From assembly GCA_002358955.1 (NCBI GenBank), contig DEPV01000069.1:1-7492 (forward strand): a stretch of DNA of 7,492 nucleotides, written 5' to 3'. Of this stretch, positions 6,495 to 7,492 are shown piece by piece (positions within the stretch are counted from its first letter, which is position 1; each line of letters opens with the position of its first letter). The position numbers and the translations under genes are program-made. The notes under the pieces were generated by a model. That model worked only from the letters and a program-made list of their open reading frames with translations, made no database searches and was not told where the DNA came from. Origin of the DNA: Erysipelothrix sp. UBA3383. GTDB lineage: Bacteria > Bacillota_I > Bacilli_A > Erysipelotrichales > Erysipelotrichaceae.

Positions 6495-6976
6495 TACAAC
6501 TTATCCCTGTTAGTAAAAACGATAAAAATACCTTATTACACTATCTTCAATCTTATGAAGCATCAGGCCATTTCTGTGAAGGTAATGTAGGCATGTTACC
6601 CCACATGGACTTTACAACATGGTTTGTGAGCATGGGTGATGGCATTCATGAACGTTGTCATATGATCATCTTAGATGACATTATGATTGGAACCTTGGAT
6701 TTTCGAATGAAAGGCAATGCTGATCAAAGAATGAAATTGGGCGACATTGGTTACTCCATTCATCCTGATTATCGAAATCAAGGTTATGCTACTCAAGCAT
6801 TAAATTTAGGAATTGCTATGTATCCTGCCTCAGAACTTATCATCACATGCCTTCGCTCCAACCAAGCATCAGCAAAAGTAATTGAACGTAATGGCGGTCT
6901 TTTAAGAAATACATTTCTTTATGATGGGATAGTTTCCAACCGTTATGTGATTAAAAAAGAAGACCTTGTAATATAA
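6491..6976 (+). CDS. GNAT family N-acetyltransferase (COG3981-like)
   Basis: GNAT enzymes transfer an acetyl group from acetyl-CoA to an amine. The 161-aa protein shows the family's motif A: IGYSIHPDYRNQGYATQAL (86-104), with the acetyl-CoA pyrophosphate loop Arg95-Asn-Gln-Gly-Tyr-Ala100. Further on, LIITCLRSNQASAKVIERNG (116-135) is the usual strand plus helix with the conserved Asn. The run from GYSI to the final RYVI resembles the predicted acetyltransferases of COG3981. Its ATG overlaps the methyltransferase stop as ATGA, and an AGAGGT ribosome site lies about 11 nt upstream, so the two are co-translated. The acceptor is unknown. No clear terminator follows it; the next 90 bp are AT-rich without a GC stem. 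Confidence 0.87.
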   Translation: MIQLIPVSKNDKNTLLHYLQSYEASGHFCEGNVGMLPHMDFTTWFVSMGDGIHERCHMIILDDIMIGTLDFRMKGNADQRMKLGDIGYSIHPDYRNQGYATQALNLGIAMYPASELIITCLRSNQASAKVIERNGGLLRNTFLYDGIVSNRYVIKKEDLVI

Positions 6977-7067
6977 AATAAATTATTTAAGGACTAAAAT
7001 ACTCACTGTTTAAAGGATATTTCATACTTTTAGGCACACTTCATTAAAAATAGTAAGATGATTATTG

Positions 7068-7097
7068 TTGACAAGAACCTGAAATCTAGTGTAATAT
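7068..7097 (+). promoter_or_regulatory. promoter of the T-box-controlled transporter gene
   Basis: A perfect TTGACA (7068-7073) is followed after 18 bp by TAATAT (7092-7097). This puts the start of the leader RNA near 7104, just before T-box stem I. The region 6977-7067 before it holds no gene, hairpin or repeat that I can support. Confidence 0.7.
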
Positions 7098-7107
7098 ACA
7101 AAGTAAT

Positions 7108-7340
7108 CGAAGAACAAGAGAGTAATTAATACAAATGTTGATAGCGAGTTAGGGTTGGTGGAAGCCTAATGAACAGATGGTTAATGAACCGCACTTGGGA
7201 GATGCACGTTGAACTTAAAGTAGGCGTTGCCGCATACCCGGCGTTATGGGGAAGGGGCTCATATAAATCTGAGCAAGTAGAGTGGTACCGCGTATAATTT
7301 AAACATACGTCTCTAGATTCATTTCTAGAGGCGTTTTTTG
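7108..7340 (+). promoter_or_regulatory. T-box riboswitch leader, specifier probably CGC (arginine)
   Basis: T-box leaders bind a specific tRNA: the specifier codon pairs with the anticodon, and an uncharged 3' end stabilises an antiterminator. Stem I is readable. CAAG (7115-7118) pairs with CTTG (7194-7197). The specifier loop has AGAGTA (7119-7124, containing the conserved AGTA) opposite GAACCGCA (7186-7193), and ATTAA (7125-7129) pairs with TTAAT (7181-7185). TTAGG/CCTAA closes the distal GGTTGGTGGAAG loop. The codon just before the conserved purine A7193 is CGC (7190-7192), arginine. Stem III is GCTCA/TGAGC (7257-7274). The T-box AGAGTGGTACCGCG (7279-7292) forms an antiterminator: AGAG pairs with CTCT (7311-7314) and GCGTAT with ATACGT (7305-7310), leaving the bulge TGGTACC. 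The T after TGG predicts tRNA discriminator base A, compatible with tRNA-Arg. A proline reading (CCG, 7189-7191) is the main alternative. Confidence 0.95.
7308..7339 (+). terminator. T-box regulated intrinsic terminator
   Basis: CGTCTCTAGA (7308-7317) pairs with TCTAGAGGCG (7324-7333), with one G-T wobble, around the loop TTCATT; six T follow. Its left arm includes the bases (7308-7314) that the antiterminator needs, so the two folds exclude each other. With charged tRNA the leader should end here; with uncharged tRNA it should read into the lipoprotein gene. Confidence 0.93.
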
Positions 7341-7382
7341 TATCTAGAAATGACATTCATATAGAAAAAGGAGAACCTATAT

Positions 7383-7492
7383 ATGAAAAAGTTATTAGTA
7401 TTATTAGCAGCATTACTAGTTGTAACAGGATGTGCAAGCAAGTCCGATGGCGATAACACATTGACTGTAGCAACATCACCTGACTACCCACC
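7383..7492 (+). CDS. amino acid ABC transporter substrate-binding lipoprotein, N-terminal part, cut by window edge
   Basis: Only 36 full codons are present. They encode a lipoprotein signal peptide: MKK, a hydrophobic run LLVLLAALLVV, and the lipobox Val-Thr-Gly-Cys with Cys17 as the predicted lipidated residue. The short polar linker ASKSDGDN and then LTVATSPDYPP follow. This last motif is the usual start of the mature domain in family 3 (polar amino acid) solute-binding proteins, which hand arginine, lysine, histidine, glutamine or similar ligands to an ABC importer. A ribosome site AAGGAGA precedes the ATG. The T-box with a probable arginine specifier directly upstream suggests arginine or a precursor as ligand and induction when tRNA-Arg is uncharged. 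The ligand-binding residues and any permease or ATPase genes lie beyond the window. Confidence 0.88.
   Translation, partial: MKKLLVLLAALLVVTGCASKSDGDNTLTVATSPDYP

Noticed and set aside
6973..6991. AAATAAATTATTT as a terminator after the acetyltransferase gene
   Set aside because: The inverted repeat leaves a one-base loop, has no GC pairs and no T tract.
7189..7191. CCG (proline) as T-box specifier
   Set aside because: It would be followed by C rather than the conserved purine and would sit one base out of register with the helix that begins at 7194; CGC fits better, though this remains a hand reading.
7126..7356. 76-codon minus-strand open frame
   Set aside because: It is antisense to the T-box leader, whose conserved RNA structure fully explains the sequence; no ribosome site or recognisable protein.

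Overview
The window looks like chromosomal DNA of a low-to-moderate-GC Bacillota (Firmicutes) bacterium. The main signs are strong AGGAGG-type ribosome sites, TTGACA/TATAAT promoters, a textbook T-box leader and a short, streptococcal-type AccA. TGA is used as a stop and TGG for Trp, so this is not a UGA=Trp mollicute. An Erysipelotrichia or lactic-acid-bacteria-like lineage is plausible, but I cannot fix the genus from sequence alone.

Left half (1-3736, minus strand): a tightly packed fatty-acid initiation operon reads accB - accC - accD - accA - fabH and runs off the left edge inside fabH. It encodes the four parts of acetyl-CoA carboxylase (biotin carrier, biotin carboxylase, both carboxyltransferase subunits), which make malonyl-CoA. 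It also encodes KAS III, which condenses acetyl-CoA with malonyl-ACP. Neighbouring genes overlap or touch, so translation is probably coupled.

Centre (3737-3817): an 81-bp divergent intergenic region holds two interlocked sigma-70-type promoters, one for the acc operon and one for fabV. A single palindrome, TTTGA-TAT-TCAAA, covers the fabV -35 box and the acc transcription start. It resembles the operator of FabT, the MarR-family fatty-acid repressor. The next gene, fabV (3818-5008, plus strand), encodes the NADH-dependent trans-2-enoyl reductase that finishes each elongation cycle. The layout suggests that one regulator controls both the entry and the last reductive step of fatty-acid synthesis.

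Right half (plus strand): a flavodoxin-fold NAD(P)H:FMN reductase-like gene (5053-5610) has its own promoter, overlaid by a palindrome, and ends in a strong intrinsic terminator. A two-gene unit follows: a class I SAM methyltransferase (5688-6494) and a COG3981-like GNAT acetyltransferase (6491-6976), overlapping by ATGA. From 6977 to 7382 there is no protein gene. About 90 bp show nothing recognisable, then come a promoter and a T-box riboswitch whose specifier I read as CGC (arginine), with its antiterminator and terminator. The T-box controls a lipoprotein gene that starts at 7383 and runs off the right edge; it is the start of a family 3 (polar amino acid) ABC transporter substrate-binding protein, so the system is probably an arginine-starvation-induced importer.

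No IS element, CRISPR array, tRNA or rRNA was seen. Most of the window is conserved housekeeping DNA. The regulatory architecture at 3750-3800 and the T-box are the most interesting parts; I found no convincing wholly new system.
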